Shown: piece by piece, positions 6,282 to 8,364 of the stretch
How the letters are laid out: each line of letters starts with the position of its first letter
Numbering within the stretch: position 1 is the first letter of the stretch
DNA from: Bdellovibrionales bacterium
GTDB lineage: Bacteria > Bdellovibrionota > UBA1018
Direction: 5' to 3'
Assembly: GCA_018968995.1 (NCBI GenBank)
Contig: JAGWZD010000075.1
Location: 1 to 8,364, forward strand
DNA: 8,364 nucleotides
Notes under the pieces: model-generated
Database searches by the model: none
Seen by the model: the letters and a program-made list of their open reading frames with translations, nothing else
Told to the model about the DNA's origin: nothing
Made by a program: the position numbers and the translations under genes

Positions 6282-6306
6282 AACTGAAGTGTTTAGTGAA
6301 CTGAAG
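6282..6306 (+). repeat. Direct repeat AACTGAAG in the HU leader
   Basis: AACTGAAG occurs at 6282-6289 and again at 6299-6306, 17 bases start to start. The same ACTGAAG heptamer makes up the arms of the inverted repeat at 5697-5712. Function unknown; chance is possible for so short a word. Confidence 0.45.
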
Positions 6307-6328
6307 ATCGTTGAACCCAACTAGTAGA

Positions 6329-6334
6329 AGAGGA
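6329..6334 (+). promoter_or_regulatory. Ribosome binding site that fixes the HU start
   Basis: AGAGGA lies 7 bases before the ATG at 6342, an ideal spacing. The in-frame GTG at 6336 would leave a gap of only one base and would add two residues not seen in HU proteins, so 6342 is the start. Confidence 0.85.
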
Positions 6335-6341
6335 AGTGCAG

Positions 6342-6614
6342 ATGAACAAAGCCCAGTTGATCGAAGTCGTCGCAAAAGCAGCCAACGTCACCAAGGTGGA
6401 TGCAGAGAACGTTTTAAATGCTGCTCTTGACTCGATCAAAAAGAGTGTGAAGAAGGGCGAGGACGTGACCCTCATTGGATTTGGAACTTTCACCAAGTCG
6501 AAGCGTCAGGCTCGCTCAGGACGTAACCCCCAGACCGGTAAGGAAATTACCATTCCTGCCATGACGGTGCCGAAGTTTCGTCCCGGCCGTGAATTCAAGG
6601 ATGCGATGAAATAA
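6342..6614 (+). CDS. hup: Histone-like DNA-binding protein HU
   Basis: The product is exactly 90 residues, the usual HU length, and opens with the family signature MNKAQLIEVVAKAA. HU dimers bind and bend DNA without strong sequence preference, compacting the nucleoid and helping replication, repair and transcription. Residues 1-40 are the helical dimer base. GFGTFTKSKRQARSGRNP (46-63) is the conserved HU/IHF signature leading into the DNA-binding arm, with the intercalating proline P63 in RNPQTG. VPKFRPGREFKDAM (76-89) is the canonical end. Among the HU/IHF family the length and ends point to HU rather than IHF, whose subunits usually run a few residues longer. It has its own promoter and a leader of about 95 bases, and ends at a strong terminator. 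The gene name is generic because the paralogue type cannot be told. Confidence 0.96.
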   Translation: MNKAQLIEVVAKAANVTKVDAENVLNAALDSIKKSVKKGEDVTLIGFGTFTKSKRQARSGRNPQTGKEITIPAMTVPKFRPGREFKDAMK

Positions 6615-6636
6615 GCGTCTGGATTCCTAAACGTTT

Positions 6637-6669
6637 AAAAGGCCGCTCCATCGATGGGGCGGCCTTTTT
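6637..6669. terminator. Bidirectional rho-independent terminator between HU and the carboxylase gene
   Basis: A GC-rich stem of 10 pairs (6641-6650 with 6655-6664, one of them G-U) closes a TCGA loop. TTTTT (6665-6669) follows on the plus strand and AAAA (6637-6640) precedes it. It therefore reads as an intrinsic terminator in both directions, ending HU transcripts 22 bases past the stop and also serving the convergent gene that ends at 6692. Confidence 0.92.
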
Positions 6670-6691
6670 GCTTTTGGGGGGCTTCAGCCCC

Positions 6692-8311
6692 TCACATCCG
6701 AAACACGCCGAAGTCGGTTTCCGGAATCGGCCCGTTGTAGGCCGTCGCAAGCGCCCGGGCCAGAACCGAGCGGGTGTCCTGGGGGGCGATGATTCCGTCA
6801 TCCCAAAGCCTGGCTGTGGCGAAATAGGGGCTTCCTTCTCGTTCATAGGCTTCGCGAATCGGATCTTGAATCGCCGCAATCTCAGTGGTGCTAAGTTTTT
6901 TTCCTTTGGCCTGAAGCTGCTCGATTTTAACTTGCGATAAAACGTGGGCCGCTTGTTCTCCACCCATCACTGAAATCCGAGCATTAGGCCAGCTCCACAA
7001 AAACCGCGGCTGAAAGGCCCTGCCGCACATTCCGTAATTTCCCGCCCCATAGCTTCCCCCGATGAGGACCGTAAACTTAGGCACTTGAGCGTTGGATACG
7101 GCCGTAACGAGCTTGGCTCCGTCTTTAGCAATGCCGCCGGTTTCGTATTTTTTGCCCACCATAAAGCCGGTGATGTTTTGAAGAAAAAGAAGCGGAATTT
7201 TTCTCTGGCAGCAAAGCTCGACAAAATGAGCGCCTTTTAAGGCCGATTCGCTAAACAAGATGCCGTTATTGGCAATAATTCCCACTGGATAACCCCAAAG
7301 ATGAGCAAAGCCACAAACCAAAGTGGTGCCGTAGAGGGCTTTAAACTCATGAAAGCGCGATCCATCCACCAGGCGTGCGATGATTTCGCGCACTTCAAAC
7401 GGATGACGTAAATCTTTAGGTAAGATCCCGGCGATTTCTTTGGGGTCATACAAGGGCTCTTCGATGGGCTGGCGTTCGCAAGCAGTGGGTGCAGGGCGAT
7501 TTAAGTGTGCAAGCACCGAGCGAGTCATCTCGAGCGCGTGCTCATCGTTTTCAGCCAAATGATCGGTGACGCCTGAGGTTCGTGAGTGAACGTCTCCTCC
7601 GCCTAGTTCCTCGGCTGTGACGATTTCACCAGTGGCCGCTTGTACGAGAGGTGGCCCACCCAAAAAGATCGTGCCTTGGTTTTTTACGATAATGGTTTCA
7701 TCCGACATGGCCGGAACATAAGCGCCACCAGCCGTGCACGAGCCCATGACCACAGACACTTGCGGAATTCCTAGGGCCGACATCGTGGCCTGATTGTAAA
7801 AAATTCGTCCAAAATGCTCACGATCAGGGAAGACTTCGGCCTGAAGTGGAAGAAACGCTCCGCCAGAGTCCACCAGGTACACGCAAGGCAGGCGATTTTC
7901 GCGGGCAATTTCTTGAGCGCGCAGGTGTTTTTTTACCGTCATTGGAAAGTAGGTGCCCCCTTTGACGGTGGCATCGTTGGCGATGATCATCACTTCGCGG
8001 CCATGAACCACGCCAATTCCAGTCACTACGCCTGCTGCTGCGGCCTGATCGTCATACATGCCATTGGCTGCAAGCCCCGAGAGTTCCAGAAAAGTGGTTC
8101 CTGGGTCGATGAGAGTCTCGATTCGGTCTCGAACCAAGAGCTTTCCACGGCTTTGGTGTTTTTCTCTCGCCTCGGACCCTCCGCCTTCTTGCGCTTTTTT
8201 GAGGCGGGCCTCAAGTTCAGCGGCCAAGCCTTCGTGGTGTTTGGCGTTGGCGCGAAACTCGGGCGAGGAAACCTGGACATGAGATTTTAAAACCGGGCTT
8301 TCAATGGGCAT
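6692..8311 (-). CDS. mccB: Methylcrotonyl-CoA carboxylase beta subunit (carboxyltransferase)
   Basis: The beta subunit moves the carboxyl group from biotin to 3-methylcrotonyl-CoA, a step of leucine breakdown; it acts with a biotin-carrying alpha subunit that is not in this window. From the ATG at 8311 the product has 539 residues, close to the usual MCC-beta length. Landmarks: [18 protein letters not shown] (54-71), [20 protein letters not shown] (111-130), [18 protein letters not shown] (147-164), [14 protein letters not shown] (192-205), [17 protein letters not shown] (213-229), [20 protein letters not shown] (380-399) and [15 protein letters not shown] (419-433). The two crotonase-like halves are complete. 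These motifs fit MCC better than propionyl- or acetyl-CoA carboxylase; geranyl-CoA carboxylase is a closer alternative. The start is uncertain: a TTG at 8347 adds 12 residues and has GAGG 7 bases upstream, while the ATG lacks a clear ribosome site. The conserved domain begins well after both. It is the last gene of its transcription unit. Confidence 0.93.
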   Translation of the reverse strand: MPIESPVLKSHVQVSSPEFRANAKHHEGLAAELEARLKKAQEGGGSEAREKHQSRGKLLVRDRIETLIDPGTTFLELSGLAANGMYDDQAAAAGVVTGIGVVHGREVMIIANDATVKGGTYFPMTVKKHLRAQEIARENRLPCVYLVDSGGAFLPLQAEVFPDREHFGRIFYNQATMSALGIPQVSVVMGSCTAGGAYVPAMSDETIIVKNQGTIFLGGPPLVQAATGEIVTAEELGGGDVHSRTSGVTDHLAENDEHALEMTRSVLAHLNRPAPTACERQPIEEPLYDPKEIAGILPKDLRHPFEVREIIARLVDGSRFHEFKALYGTTLVCGFAHLWGYPVGIIANNGILFSESALKGAHFVELCCQRKIPLLFLQNITGFMVGKKYETGGIAKDGAKLVTAVSNAQVPKFTVLIGGSYGAGNYGMCGRAFQPRFLWSWPNARISVMGGEQAAHVLSQVKIEQLQAKGKKLSTTEIAAIQDPIREAYEREGSPYFATARLWDDGIIAPQDTRSVLARALATAYNGPIPETDFGVFRM

Positions 8312-8364
8312 GTGAGCAAACGTAGTCGCTTGCCGCGCTTCGCGCAACCGCTAGCCTCGAACAG

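Noticed and set aside
6336..6341. GTG start for HU, two codons upstream of the ATG
   Set aside because: It would lie one base from the ribosome site, and HU proteins begin with MNK as given by the ATG at 6342.
5884..6375. Antisense open frame (163 codons) opposite nudix and the HU leader
   Set aside because: It runs through the HU promoter and ribosome site, has no recognisable motif, and is rich in Phe/Lys/Arg as expected from the antisense of an AT-rich segment.
7814..8290. Plus-strand open frame (158 codons) inside the carboxylase gene
   Set aside because: It is antisense to the conserved carboxyltransferase core, without domain features or a ribosome site.

Overview
The window is ordinary bacterial chromosome, densely packed, at about 50% GC. 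The gene set (a chemosensory cassette, a secreted glucoamylase, leucine-type acyl-CoA carboxylation, an HU protein) fits a motile heterotrophic Gram-negative proteobacterium. A Bdellovibrionota/deltaproteobacterial origin is my guess from overall gene flavour and cannot be proved from this sequence. I see no insertion sequence, phage gene, CRISPR array, frameshift or broken gene.

Layout from left to right. Positions 1-1077 (minus) hold the N-terminal part of an exported GH15 glucoamylase that runs off the left edge; 40 bases upstream of it on the same strand is cheW (1118-1639). A 142-base divergent spacer follows. Then cheA, cheR and cheB (1782-5607, plus) are joined by two 4-base ATGA stop/start overlaps. 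A tRNA-Thr(CGU) on the minus strand ends only 3 bases beyond the cheB stop, so the two transcription units meet head-on. From the 76-base spacer on the other side of the tRNA, a Nudix hydrolase resembling NudB (5763-6206) diverges. It is followed by its own promoter, a structured leader and the gene of a 90-residue HU protein (6342-6614). A strong bidirectional hairpin terminator (6637-6669) separates HU from a convergent gene for the methylcrotonyl-CoA carboxylase beta subunit (stop at 6692), which fills the rest of the window.

How the genes work together. CheA (histidine kinase), CheW (adaptor), CheR (receptor methyltransferase) and CheB (receptor methylesterase with receiver domain) form the signalling and adaptation core of one chemosensory pathway. 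No receptor and no CheY are in the window, and CheA has no obvious CheY/CheB-docking P2 domain. The glucoamylase may share a transcript with cheW, but a functional link is only an inference. The Nudix, HU and carboxylase genes look like unrelated housekeeping/metabolic neighbours.

I found no clear undescribed system. The observations most worth a second look are the 3-base cheB/tRNA head-on junction, a perfect inverted repeat in the tRNA leader whose heptamer recurs in the HU leader, the wobble-rich hairpin near the predicted 5' end of the HU mRNA, and the cheW-glucoamylase linkage.
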